NCBI GenBank assembly: GCA_036378175.1
Contig: DASUWY010000018.1
Coordinates: 26,689 to 90,688 of the forward strand
Reading direction: 5' to 3'
DNA from: Thermoleophilaceae bacterium
GTDB taxonomy: Bacteria > Actinomycetota > Thermoleophilia > Solirubrobacterales > Thermoleophilaceae
Length of the DNA stretch: 64,000 bases
Of this stretch, positions 7,222 to 14,944 are shown one piece after another (position 1 is the first letter of the stretch; every line of letters starts with the position of its first letter). The notes under the pieces were generated by a model that had not been told where the DNA came from, did not search any database, and saw only the letters and a list, made by a program, of their open reading frames with translations. Made by a program: the position numbers and the translations under genes.

Positions 7222-8244
7222 ATGTTGCCTTGGGGCACAGAGCCGGCCGGGCGCTACGAGGAGCACGTGTTCGAGAGCGAGGCGTTGCGCGGAAACCCGC
7301 TCGGCGACCCGCATGAGCGCCCGCTCTGGGTGTACGTGCCCCCCGGCTATGACGACGAACCCGAGCGCCGCTACCCGTCCGTCTACATGATCCAGGGGCT
7401 CACCGGCCAGGTGGACATGTGGCGGAACCGCAGCCCCTTCCGCCGCAACTTCACCGAGACGAGCGACGAGCTGTTCGCCAGCGGCGAGGCCCCGCCCTGC
7501 GTGACCGTGTGGGTGGACGCCTGGACGTCCTACGGCGGCGCCCAGTTCCTCGACTCGCCCGGCACCGGCAACTACCACACGTACCTGTGCGACGAGATCG
7601 TGCCGTGGGTCGATGAGCGCTACCGGACGCTCGCGGCGCCGGAGCATCGCGGCATCGCGGGGAAGTCAAGCGGGGGCTACGGCGCGATGGTCACGCCGAT
7701 GCTGCGGCCGGACCTGTTCGGCGGCCTGGCCACGCACGCGGGCGACGCGCTCTTCGAGTGCTGCTACCTGCCCGAGTTCCGCGACGCGGTGCGTGCGCTG
7801 CGCGACCATTACGACGGCTCGTTCGACAACTTCTGGCAGGACTTCCGCAGCCGCATCCCGGACAAGTCCGGCGACGACGTGCTGCTCAACGCGTGGTGCA
7901 TGGCCGCCTGCTACTCGGCGGACGAGGACGGCACCGTGCATGTTCCCTTCGACGTCGACACCGGGGAGCTCCGGCCCGATATATGGGAGCGCTGGCTCGA
8001 CTGGGACCCGGTACGGATGGTGCCGAGGCACGCCGAGGCGCTGCGCGGCATGCGCGCGATCTGGATCGACGCGGGAACGCGCGACGAATGGTTCCTCGAC
8101 CTCGGCGCGGAGGCGTTCCGCCGAGCGCTCGCCGGCATCGGTGTGACCGACGTCCACTTCGAGCTCTTCGACGGTACGCACGGCGGGATCGACTACCGCT
8201 ACCCGCTGGCGCTCAAGTACCTGGCCGAGCGGCTCTCGCCCTAA
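7222..8244 (+). CDS. Putative esterase (esterase D / PF00756-like alpha/beta hydrolase)
   Basis: A 340-residue cytoplasmic-looking protein with no signal peptide. The nucleophile elbow is GKSSGGYGA at about residue 150, an aromatic-rich oxyanion region RPLWVYVPPGY lies near the N-terminus, and a late catalytic His is in DGTHGGIDYRYP. This order fits the putative-esterase family that includes S-formylglutathione hydrolase, enterochelin esterase and mycolyltransferases. The substrate is unknown. It is leaderless by promoter geometry and stops 3 nt before the convergent PD40 gene. Confidence 0.82.
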   Translation: MLPWGTEPAGRYEEHVFESEALRGNPLGDPHERPLWVYVPPGYDDEPERRYPSVYMIQGLTGQVDMWRNRSPFRRNFTETSDELFASGEAPPCVTVWVDAWTSYGGAQFLDSPGTGNYHTYLCDEIVPWVDERYRTLAAPEHRGIAGKSSGGYGAMVTPMLRPDLFGGLATHAGDALFECCYLPEFRDAVRALRDHYDGSFDNFWQDFRSRIPDKSGDDVLLNAWCMAACYSADEDGTVHVPFDVDTGELRPDIWERWLDWDPVRMVPRHAEALRGMRAIWIDAGTRDEWFLDLGAEAFRRALAGIGVTDVHFELFDGTHGGIDYRYPLALKYLAERLSP

Positions 8245-8247
8245 GCG

Positions 8248-9147
8248 CTAGCGCGGCTGCCAGCTCGGTTCGACGTTCAGCGTGGTGCTGTTCGTGAGGT
8301 TCACCGGCTGAGCACCGGAGAGCGGCACGCGGAAGAGGTCGGCCATACCGCCCGCCAGATCAGCGGCGTCGTACGCGATCTGTTTGCCGTCCGGCGACCA
8401 GGCCGACTGGTAGGCGATGAGGTTCCCCACGGGAGCGGCGCCGGACCCGTCTGCGTTCATCGTCCACAGGTGCATGAGGCCGCCGCTGCTGCGGGACACG
8501 TAGGCGATCTTCTTGCCGCTCGGTGCCCAGCTCGGCTGATCGTCGTACGGGCCGAGCGCCGTCAGCCTCACGGCGTGTGTTCCGTCGGGGTGCATCTTCC
8601 AGATGTCGTGGCTCTTTCCGCGGTCGGTTGCGAACGCGATCCACTTGCCGTTCGGCGACCAGTCGGGGCTGCGGTCGCTCAGCCTGTCAGTGGTGAGGCG
8701 CTTGCGATGGCTGCCATCCGAGTTCATCACCCAGATGTCCGGCCGGCTCACGCGCGGCTGGCGCGGCCCGACGTATGCGATCCGCTTGCCGTCGGGCGAC
8801 CAGGCCGGCTCGCTGCCGCGCGCCAGCCTGTGGCGGTGTGAACCGTCGGCGTTCATCACCCAGATCTCGAATGGTCCTGGATGGTTCTGGTCGGTGAAGT
8901 CCCGCCGCGCGTAGGCGATCTTCTTGCCGTTCGCCGACCATGCGGGCGAGATCTCGTTGAGGTTCGCGGTCTTCGTCAGCCGCTTCACCGCCCCGGCGGG
9001 CGAAGCGAGATAGATGTCGTAGGTGCCGTGGCGGAAGCTCGTGAATGCGATGTTGCCGTTGCGGCCCGGAAAGGACGCGTCCGCGGGCGCGGCGAACGCC
9101 AGGCCACACGCCGCCGCCGCTACCGCGGCTGAGGGAATCATTCTCAT
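8248..9147 (-). CDS. Secreted PD40/TolB-type beta-propeller protein
   Basis: A 299-residue protein with a signal peptide (MRMIPSAAVAAAACGLAFAA, then PADASFPG) and six PD40 blades, for example PAWSANGKKIAYAR, PAWSPDGKRIAYVG, PDWSPNGKWIAFAT, PSWAPSGKKIAYVS and SAWSPDGKQIAYDA. Each blade is preceded by a DIY/DIW...M(N/H)(A/S/P)DG strand typical of TolB-like proteins. It is extracellular, with no catalytic residues recognised. It is paralogous to 4796-5671. ATG 9147 is 6 nt from a TAGGTT box, so probably leaderless. Confidence 0.85.
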   Translation of the reverse strand: MRMIPSAAVAAAACGLAFAAPADASFPGRNGNIAFTSFRHGTYDIYLASPAGAVKRLTKTANLNEISPAWSANGKKIAYARRDFTDQNHPGPFEIWVMNADGSHRHRLARGSEPAWSPDGKRIAYVGPRQPRVSRPDIWVMNSDGSHRKRLTTDRLSDRSPDWSPNGKWIAFATDRGKSHDIWKMHPDGTHAVRLTALGPYDDQPSWAPSGKKIAYVSRSSGGLMHLWTMNADGSGAAPVGNLIAYQSAWSPDGKQIAYDAADLAGGMADLFRVPLSGAQPVNLTNSTTLNVEPSWQPR

Positions 9148-9153
9148 AGCTCG

Positions 9154-9159
9154 AACCTA
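9154..9159 (-). promoter_or_regulatory. Leaderless-type -10 box of the second PD40 gene
   Basis: TAGGTT on the minus strand lies 6 nt before ATG 9147. Confidence 0.45.
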
Positions 9160-9321
9160 CGCCGCCCGCGCGGAATGCCATCCGTAATGCGCCGTGCGCC
9201 GCAACCTCGAACTACGGACCTAAGGAAGCTCTCGAGCGACTGTCGTTTTGGCGCCAGAACGCCGGGTAGCCCAGCGCACCGCATCTCCCTTACGACCAGA
9301 CGCTCAGGAGGACCCGTTCAC

Positions 9322-9864
9322 ATGAAACGCATTGGAATGGCGGCAGCTGCATGCGCCGTGGCGTCCGTGCTCGCGGCGGGCACGAGCGGTGCGTTCGGCT
9401 CCGCTCACACCGCGAAGACGAACTCTTCGCTCGGCCTCGACGAGAACTACCTGCAGAGCTCGATTCAGGGCGACCGCTTCGAGATTCAGGGCGGCAGGCT
9501 CGCGCTGCAGAAGTCGCAGACGCCGGCCGTGCGCACGCTTGCGCAGACGCTGATCAAGGACCACACCAAGTCACTGCGCGAGGCGAAGACGCTCGCCAAC
9601 AAGCTGCACACGCAGATCCCCGCGAAGCCGAGCTTCACCCAGGTCTGGCAGCTCCAGGTGGTGAGCAGCTTCAGCGGCAACCAGTTCGACCGCTGGTACT
9701 CGAGCCTCGAGGTGCAGGACCACAAGCAGGACATCTCGGAGGCATCGAACGAGGCGAAGAACGGCAAGCAGGCACACGTGCGCCAGTCCGCGCGTCGTGA
9801 GCTGCCGACCCTCAAGACTCACCTCAAGCTCGCCGAGGCCGCGCTCAAGGCCGCAGGCGGATGA
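9322..9864 (+). CDS. Secreted DUF4142 protein
   Basis: A 180-residue protein with an N-terminal signal peptide (MKRIGMAAAACAVASVLAAG) followed by a ferritin-like helical DUF4142 domain. Recognisable parts are DRFEIQGGRLALQKS, VRTLAQTLIKDHTKSL, a central QLQVVSSFSGNQFDRWYSS and ARRELPTLKTHLKLAEAAL. DUF4142 proteins are exported or outer-envelope proteins of unknown function, sometimes linked to stress. ATG 9322 is chosen because a strong AGGAGGA Shine-Dalgarno (9306-9312) precedes it and because the signal peptide starts there; an upstream in-frame extension has no such features. Confidence 0.88.
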   Translation: MKRIGMAAAACAVASVLAAGTSGAFGSAHTAKTNSSLGLDENYLQSSIQGDRFEIQGGRLALQKSQTPAVRTLAQTLIKDHTKSLREAKTLANKLHTQIPAKPSFTQVWQLQVVSSFSGNQFDRWYSSLEVQDHKQDISEASNEAKNGKQAHVRQSARRELPTLKTHLKLAEAALKAAGG

Positions 9865-9894
9865 GCTAGAAGGCCTCCTCCCCAGGAGTGCGCA

Positions 9895-9923
9895 GAGCCC
9901 GGACGGTGAAAGCCTCCGGGCTC
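9895..9923. terminator. Bidirectional terminator hairpin
   Basis: GAGCCCGG (9895-9902) and CCGGGCTC (9916-9923) form an 8-bp stem with a 13-nt loop between the convergent DUF4142 and lipoprotein genes. CTATTTCT follows on the plus strand. Confidence 0.5.
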
Positions 9924-9926
9924 GCG

Positions 9927-10451
9927 CTATTTCTGCTGTGTCCAGCCGGCCGCCTTGAACGCCTTCGCCAGATCCTGCAGGCCGGTGCCGCAGACGCGCA
10001 GGCCGTAGCTGTGTGCGTAGTGGTCGCCCTGCGCGTCGATCTCCTTCACCCGGCGCTCGAATCCGAGCGCGGTGACGGTGTCGCGGTGCTGGAACGCGAC
10101 GCTCGTGAGCCGGAACAGCGCGGCGCGTGCCTTGAGCGTCTTCACGTAGCCGGCGAACGACTCGACGCCCGGACCGGGTGCAGGACCGAGGGCCTCGAGG
10201 CTCCGGATCGAGCGGTTCATGATCTCGTAGATGCCCTCGTCCTGAACTGCCTGCTGCCGCCAGTCCGGGCCCGACTGGGGCTGGTTGAGCCAGCTGATCA
10301 TGGTCCTCAGGTGCATGGCGCACACGTCGTCCGCGCCCACGATGAAGCCGCCCTTCGCGGGGTTGGTGCCGCTCTTCGATCCGCCTCCACCTCCGCAGCC
10401 GCCGAGCGCGACCACCAGCGCACAGGCGACCACAGGAAGCACGCCCCTCAT
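9927..10451 (-). CDS. Hypothetical lipoprotein
   Basis: A 174-residue protein starting MRGVLPVVACALVVALGGCG, a lipoprotein signal peptide with the lipobox Cys at about residue 19 followed by a Gly-rich tether. The rest is helical and contains several Cys/Met residues but no domain I recognise. ATG 10451 is supported by GGAGG 7-8 nt upstream; a longer in-frame extension would place the signal peptide internally. It is convergent with DUF4142 across a shared hairpin. Function unknown. Confidence 0.8.
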   Translation of the reverse strand: MRGVLPVVACALVVALGGCGGGGGSKSGTNPAKGGFIVGADDVCAMHLRTMISWLNQPQSGPDWRQQAVQDEGIYEIMNRSIRSLEALGPAPGPGVESFAGYVKTLKARAALFRLTSVAFQHRDTVTALGFERRVKEIDAQGDHYAHSYGLRVCGTGLQDLAKAFKAAGWTQQK

Positions 10452-10528
10452 TGCGCAACCTCCCTGTTGCCTGGCTGTCGGCGCAAGGTAGCTGGATGCG
10501 CCGGTGGCGGTCAAGTGGGGCGCCGGGT

Positions 10529-10534
10529 TACGCT
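10529..10534 (+). promoter_or_regulatory. Leaderless-type -10 box
   Basis: TACGCT ends 6 nt before ATG 10541. Confidence 0.45.
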
Positions 10535-10540
10535 CGGCGG

Positions 10541-11143
10541 ATGCGCATCTGGCCAGCCCTCCTCCTCGCAGGCGCCCTCGCGGTGCCCGCGAACGCCCTC
10601 GCGGTGTCGCGGCCCCATTACGCGGAGAGTTACCGCGGCACGATCAGCGGCTCGTTCGAAAGTCACGATGCCGGACGGGACGTGAAGGGCCAGTGGAAGA
10701 TCGGCGGCCTCGTGTTCCGCCTCTACAAGGTGAGCGCGTTCGAGGGCGGCTTCACAGGGCTCTACAAGGTCACCGCCGGGAAGGTCTCCTACAGCGAGAC
10801 CGAAAGCGGCGACTGCTCTTACTCGGTGTCCGACACGTTCGCGCTGAAGAAGTGGCTGCCCCATCCGCTCACCAGCGTCTCGCTCGCGCTCGACAAGGAC
10901 CCGCTCGGCCGCATGACCACGCTCGGGCTGATCGACGTGAGGCGCAAGCTCAGCGTGACGGAGTCGTGCGCCGACTCGCAGGGCGGCCCTCCCGCCACCG
11001 AGCAGCGCGAGCTCCAGCTCCCGACGCTGTTCGACCCGGCGGAGACGTCATGGAAGCCGGGCCGCCGCCTGCATCACAGGCGCAGCGAGCGCCAGGACAA
11101 CGGCAAGCAGACGTTCAGCTGGAACCTGAAGCCGGGCCGCTGA
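10541..11143 (+). CDS. Hypothetical secreted protein
   Basis: A 200-residue protein with a signal peptide (MRIWPALLLAGALAVPANAL). The mature part looks beta-rich (YRGTISGSFESHD, WKIGGLVFRLYKV, TGLYKVTAGKVSYSETE) with two Cys (SGDCSYSV, TESCADS) that could form one disulfide. I do not recognise the family. It appears leaderless (TACGCT box 6 nt before the ATG). It ends 7 nt before the convergent permease stop. Confidence 0.75.
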   Translation: MRIWPALLLAGALAVPANALAVSRPHYAESYRGTISGSFESHDAGRDVKGQWKIGGLVFRLYKVSAFEGGFTGLYKVTAGKVSYSETESGDCSYSVSDTFALKKWLPHPLTSVSLALDKDPLGRMTTLGLIDVRRKLSVTESCADSQGGPPATEQRELQLPTLFDPAETSWKPGRRLHHRRSERQDNGKQTFSWNLKPGR

Positions 11144-11150
11144 GGCGGGC

Positions 11151-12113
11151 TCACGAGTAGCGCACCCGTGGGTCGAGAAACGCGTAGCCCACGTCGACGA
11201 CGAGATTTGCGATCACGATGAAGAAGGCCGCCAGCTGCACCGTGCCCTGGATGATCGGCAGGTCGGCGCTCTGGATCCCCTGGTATGCCAGGTAGCCGAC
11301 CCCGGGAACGGCGAACACCGTCTCCACCAGAACGGCGCCGCCCAGCAGGACGCCGATGTCGATGCCCAGCGCTGTGACGATCGGCGTGATCGCGGCGCGC
11401 ACGCCGTGACGCCAGATCACCTGCCGCTCGGGCAGGCCCTTGGCGCGCGCCGTCCGGATGTAGTCCTGCCCCATCACCTCGATCAGCTGCGCTCGCAGTA
11501 GTCGCGCGTAGAAGGCGGCCAGGCTGGCCGCGAGCACGAGCCACGGGAGGATCAGCGAGCCGAACCAGCGAGCTGGGTCGGCGGTCAGCCCTGTGTACGT
11601 GCCGGCGCCGTCGAAGATGTGGATCTTGCCGATGTCGTTTGAGAACAGGAACAACGCCACCAGCCCCAGCCAGTAGATGGGCGCAGAGATCGCCAGAAGC
11701 GCCCCGGTCATCGTGAGGCGGTCGAGCAGGCTGCGGCAGCGGACGGCCGAGATCACTCCCACCGCCATGCCGATGCCCATCCAGATCACGACCGCCCCCA
11801 CGGTGAGCGAGAGCGTCGCCGGCAGGCGGTCGAAGATCAGCGTCTTTACCGGTTGCGAGACCTGGTAGCTGTAGCCGAAGTTGAAGTGCAGGACGATCGC
11901 CCTGGCGTAGTCCCAGTACTGGACCCAGAACGGCCGGTCCAGGCCGTACAGGTGGCGAATCTCGGCGACCAGCTGCGGATTTGCGGAGTGGCCGGCACGC
12001 AGCACCGCCGGGTCACCGGGCGGAAGCACGTAGAAGATCACGAACGTGACGAAGCTGACGAAGATCAGCGTCACGACGGCCCAGAAAAGACGGCGGATGA
12101 GGTAGCGGACCAT
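11151..12113 (-). CDS. ABC transporter permease, DppB/OppB type (orphan)
   Basis: A 320-residue inner-membrane permease. The start MVRYLIRRLFWAVVTLIFVS is the classic first helix of DppB-like subunits, PPGDPA and GLDRPFWVQYWDY follow, and the EAA loop is seen as DYIRTARAKGLPERQVIWRH. C-terminal helices end in FLDPRVRYS. Partners normally include a second permease, one or two ATPases and a binding protein; none is adjacent, since the flanking genes are a secreted protein and tRNA-Cys. The length is complete for the family. ATG 12113 was preferred over an upstream in-frame start that would run into the tRNA leader region. Confidence 0.88.
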   Translation of the reverse strand: MVRYLIRRLFWAVVTLIFVSFVTFVIFYVLPPGDPAVLRAGHSANPQLVAEIRHLYGLDRPFWVQYWDYARAIVLHFNFGYSYQVSQPVKTLIFDRLPATLSLTVGAVVIWMGIGMAVGVISAVRCRSLLDRLTMTGALLAISAPIYWLGLVALFLFSNDIGKIHIFDGAGTYTGLTADPARWFGSLILPWLVLAASLAAFYARLLRAQLIEVMGQDYIRTARAKGLPERQVIWRHGVRAAITPIVTALGIDIGVLLGGAVLVETVFAVPGVGYLAYQGIQSADLPIIQGTVQLAAFFIVIANLVVDVGYAFLDPRVRYS

Positions 12114-12154
12114 CTGGGTTGCCGGGCGACGGGAGCGGGCCCGCACCCGGGCAG

Positions 12155-12225
12155 AGGCGCCGACCGGAATCGAACCGGTGTAAACGGCTTTGCAGGCCGC
12201 TGCGTAACCACTCCGCCACGGCGCC
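12155..12225 (-). tRNA. tRNA-Cys (GCA)
   Basis: A 71-nt cloverleaf with acceptor GGCGCCG/CGGCGCC, anticodon loop CTGCAAA (anticodon GCA, normal U33) and T-arm CCGG-TTCGATT-CCGG. CCA is not encoded. It lies 41 nt upstream of the permease start on the same strand. Confidence 0.94.
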
Positions 12226-12327
12226 GGAGCGGGTCAAGCGTAGCGGGCGGGCGCGGACGGCCCCCGGCGGGTGGCCGTCAGGGTTCATACCTCAAATTGG
12301 TGGGTCGCTGTGCCGATAACCACCGCC

Positions 12328-13386
12328 ATGACCGGAGGCTCGTGGCTCTGCCGTGACGACATGGATCGCGACCGCATGCTCGACATGGAGCGGCGGATCC
12401 TGCCCGTGCGCGCCGCCGCCATCGGCATGCTCGGCCTCGCGCTCCTCATCTGCGGCCCCTGGCTCGGCTGGTGGACGCTCGCGCCCCTGGCTCTCGCCGC
12501 GCTCGGGTTCCGGCTCGCCGAGCCGCGCACCGAGGGAGCGGAGCGGCCCGAGTACTGGCTGTTTGCGGCATGGGCGGCGAGCGAGGTGGCGATCGCCGTG
12601 GCGGTCGCGCTCAGCGGCGGCCCGCACAACCCCACGATGGCGTGGTTCGCCATCCCCGTCGTCACGCTCAGCTCGCGCTTCTCGCTGCGTGGGGTGATCG
12701 CGGGCGTGGCCTTCACGCTCGCGCTGCTCCTCACGGTCGCGTTCTCCACCGCGGCCGGCGCAGTGCTCCACAACCCCACGCTGCTCGTCGCGCCGATCGC
12801 GCTCGTGGTCGCCGTGGCGATGCTCTCCACCGCACTGATGCGCTCGGACTTCGAGCACCGCAACGAAGCGGTGATCGACCCGCTCACCGGCATGCTCAAC
12901 CGCAACGCCCTCGCAAGCCGCGTGGCGGAGCTCGCGCAGCAGTCCGAGCTGAGCGGCGAGCCGATCGGGCTGATCCTCGCCGACCTCGACCACTTCAAGC
13001 AGGTGAACGACTCGCTCGGCCATGCCACAGGCGACGCCGTCCTCAGTGACGTGGCCTACGTGCTGCGCAAGCAGCTCCGCGCCTTCGACCTCGCCTACCG
13101 CCTCGGCGGCGAGGAGTTCCTCGTGCTCCTGCCGGGCGCGGACGCCGCTCAGACGGAGGCGCTCGCCGAGGAGCTGCGCAGCGCGGTATCGGCCGGAGCC
13201 GTGGGCGGGGGCGTGGACGTGACGCTCAGTCTCGGCGTGAGCGCATCCGAGCGCGGGCGGGCGTTCGACTATGCCGCCGTGTTCGCCGAGGCGGACGCCG
13301 CGCTCTACGAGGCCAAGCGCAGTGGACGCGACCGCGTCTGCAGCGGCTGCGGGACCGCGAGTGAATACGCGGCCGCGGTGTCCTAG
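12328..13386 (+). CDS. Membrane diguanylate cyclase (GGDEF)
   Basis: About 352 residues. The N-terminal half has about five hydrophobic helices (AIGMLGLALLICGPWLGWW and following), a sensor-like membrane region without a domain I recognise. The C-terminal half is a GGDEF domain: DPLTGMLNRNALASR start, DLDHFKQVNDSLGH metal site, signature GGEEF near residue 270, and a product-inhibition I-site RxxD five residues upstream (RAFD). All active-site residues are present, so synthesis of c-di-GMP from two GTP is expected. No EAL domain is attached. The start is uncertain: ATG 12328 or ATG 12361 are the best candidates and neither has a clear Shine-Dalgarno. Confidence 0.88.
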   Translation: MTGGSWLCRDDMDRDRMLDMERRILPVRAAAIGMLGLALLICGPWLGWWTLAPLALAALGFRLAEPRTEGAERPEYWLFAAWAASEVAIAVAVALSGGPHNPTMAWFAIPVVTLSSRFSLRGVIAGVAFTLALLLTVAFSTAAGAVLHNPTLLVAPIALVVAVAMLSTALMRSDFEHRNEAVIDPLTGMLNRNALASRVAELAQQSELSGEPIGLILADLDHFKQVNDSLGHATGDAVLSDVAYVLRKQLRAFDLAYRLGGEEFLVLLPGADAAQTEALAEELRSAVSAGAVGGGVDVTLSLGVSASERGRAFDYAAVFAEADAALYEAKRSGRDRVCSGCGTASEYAAAVS

Positions 13387-14033
13387 GTGCAGCTTGGCTT
13401 GAACGCCGGATCCGCCGGACCGCTCCGGCCGAGCGCGTCGAGCACCCAGCGCAGCGTGACGGGATCATCCGGGATGGTGAGGTGCTCGCTCGCGTCGAGC
13501 GGGCACTGGCTCTGCAGGACCACGTTCGTCACCTGGCTGGAAGGGCCAGTCAGCGCCTGCGAGGTGAAGGGCGTCACCACCTCGTCGTAGCGGGTGGAGA
13601 TGACGGTGTAGTCCGGGCCGGACTGTGTGTCGCCGCCCGCGTTGAGGCTGGTGATGAAGGCGGAGCCTGCCGCCTGCTCCGCGCATGCCGGGCAGAAGGA
13701 GCCCGCCGGCGCGGCGAGCGGGTTCGTGGTGCCGTGGTTGGACGGCGCGATGCCCACCAGGTCGTCGACCTTCGCGGCTCCACCGTCGAACTTCATCCAG
13801 TAGCGCGGCATCATGCCGCCCTGGCTGTGACCCACGAGGTCCACCTTCGAGGCGCCGGTCTCGGCCAGCACCTGGTCCAGGAAGCTCCCGAGCTGCGACG
13901 CCGAGGTGGGGATGTCACCGGTCGCGTTGTTGCCGTAGTCGAGGCTGAAGACGCAATAGCCCGCCGCCTTGATCTGCGGCGCGACGGTCTCCCACATGGA
14001 TTGGTTCTCGAACGTGCCGTGGACGAGCACCAC
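13383..14033 (-). CDS. Lipase class 2-type alpha/beta hydrolase, probably 5'-truncated
   Basis: The frame encodes 216 residues starting directly in the first strand of the hydrolase core (VVLVHGTFENQSMW) with nucleophile elbow VDLVGHSQGGMM, a conserved GIAPSNHG and late His SEHLTIPDD. Four Cys suggest an exported protein, yet there is no signal peptide. Upstream in frame, only about ten more family-like codons (HGAAHPYP) precede a TAG at 14064-14066. Secreted relatives carry an N-terminal signal and lead-in here. The 5' part thus appears lost at a junction next to the tRNA-Gly promoter, and the gene may be a remnant. The 3' end overlaps the diguanylate cyclase stop by 4 nt. Confidence 0.7.
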   Translation of the reverse strand: MVLVHGTFENQSMWETVAPQIKAAGYCVFSLDYGNNATGDIPTSASQLGSFLDQVLAETGASKVDLVGHSQGGMMPRYWMKFDGGAAKVDDLVGIAPSNHGTTNPLAAPAGSFCPACAEQAAGSAFITSLNAGGDTQSGPDYTVISTRYDEVVTPFTSQALTGPSSQVTNVVLQSQCPLDASEHLTIPDDPVTLRWVLDALGRSGPADPAFKPSCT

Positions 14034-14104
14034 CGGGTAGGGATGCGCGGCCCCATGCAGCTTCTATACCCAGCCCGCGACCGTTCAGGCGCACCACCTG
14101 GGGC

Positions 14105-14110
14105 TATACT
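14105..14110 (+). promoter_or_regulatory. -10 box of tRNA-Gly
   Basis: TATACT lies 11 nt upstream of the tRNA 5' end. A weak -35 (TTCAGG near 14084-14089) is about 15 nt further upstream. Confidence 0.5.
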
Positions 14111-14121
14111 CACTCGCTCTC

Positions 14122-14195
14122 GCGGATGTAGCTCAGTTGGCTAGAGCGTCTGCTTGCCATGCAGAAGGTCGTGGGTTCGAGTCCCATCATCCGCT
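14122..14195 (+). tRNA. tRNA-Gly (GCC)
   Basis: A 74-nt cloverleaf with acceptor GCGGATG/CATCCGC, anticodon loop TTGCCAT (anticodon GCC) and T-arm GTGGG-TTCGAGT-CCCAT. CCA is not encoded. About 100 nt of comparatively AT-rich DNA (14196-14290) without a gene follows and leads into the TetR promoter. Confidence 0.95.
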
Positions 14196-14275
14196 TCACT
14201 GGTCTGCTGTTTGTAGAGCCCTCTCTCGCCTCATATCGCCGTTGATCTGAGTAGCCGCTTGCCTGCGGCCGCGTT

Positions 14276-14318
14276 TTGACATTCTAGGCAATTCGTGTCA
14301 CGGTACGGTGACATGAAT
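14276..14318 (+). promoter_or_regulatory. TetR promoter with palindromic operator
   Basis: A consensus -35 TTGACA (14276-14281) is followed by a long palindrome at 14291-14318: perfect arms TGTCAC (14296-14301) and GTGACA (14308-14313) flanked by further matching ATTC/GAAT. The palindrome overlaps the tetR start, the usual layout for autorepression. Binding by the adjacent TetR protein is inferred. Confidence 0.6.
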
Positions 14319-14933
14319 TTTGCGGCCGATCCTTCCAGCTCCCGCGGCGGGCGCCCGTATCGGATGGTCGCACGCGCCGAGAGCGCGGCACGTACGCACG
14401 AGAGGGTCATCGAGGCCGCGCTCGTGCTCTACACCGAGAAGGACTTCGAGCAGGTGTCGCTGGAAGATGTCGCCGCAGGCGCGGGGGTCACGGTGCGAAC
14501 CGTTCTGCGCCGCTTCGGCACGAAGGAGGCGCTGCTCGATGCCGTAGCGGACGCCGCCGACGACGCGATCGACAGCCAGCGAAACGACGTGCCCCCGGGC
14601 GACGCCGCGGCTGCGGTCCGTCGCGCCGTGGCGGATTACGACCGCTACGGCGACGCGATCATGCGCCTGCTCGCCCAAGAGCACCGCGCGCCGGCGTTTC
14701 AGCGCATCGCGCAGCGCGGGCGCGAGCTGCACTACGACTGGGTCGCCCGCACATTCGAGCCGCAGCTGTCGCAGCGCCGTGGCGCCGCGCGAGCGCGGCT
14801 GCGCGCCCAGCTCATCGCGATCACAGACGTCTACATGTGGAAGCTCCTGCGCCGCGACCTGCGAATGGGCAGCAAGGCCACGGCCGCGGCGCTCGGAGAG
14901 ATGGTTGCCGGCGTGACACGCCACGACACGTAA
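14313..14933 (+). CDS. TetR-family transcriptional regulator
   Basis: A 206-residue regulator. The N-terminal helix-turn-helix is RVIEAALVLYTEKDFEQVSL, then EDVAAGAGVTVRTVLRRFGT, the canonical TetR DNA-binding segment, followed by a helical ligand domain with DYDRYGDAIMRLLAQEH and a C-terminal dimerisation region. It is the first gene of a run with the glycosyltransferase (11-nt gap) and a SnoaL-like protein, so it probably represses that operon in the absence of its ligand (inference). ATG 14313 is chosen; a GTG at 14295 is in frame but would put the operator inside the coding sequence. Confidence 0.88.
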   Translation: MNFAADPSSSRGGRPYRMVARAESAARTHERVIEAALVLYTEKDFEQVSLEDVAAGAGVTVRTVLRRFGTKEALLDAVADAADDAIDSQRNDVPPGDAAAAVRRAVADYDRYGDAIMRLLAQEHRAPAFQRIAQRGRELHYDWVARTFEPQLSQRRGAARARLRAQLIAITDVYMWKLLRRDLRMGSKATAAALGEMVAGVTRHDT

Positions 14934-14944
14934 GGGAGGCAGTA

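Noticed and set aside
13811..14113. Alternative minus-strand frames supplying the missing lipase N-terminus
   Set aside because: Neither alternative frame upstream of 14033 encodes a signal peptide or hydrolase-like sequence, so a simple frameshift does not restore the gene.
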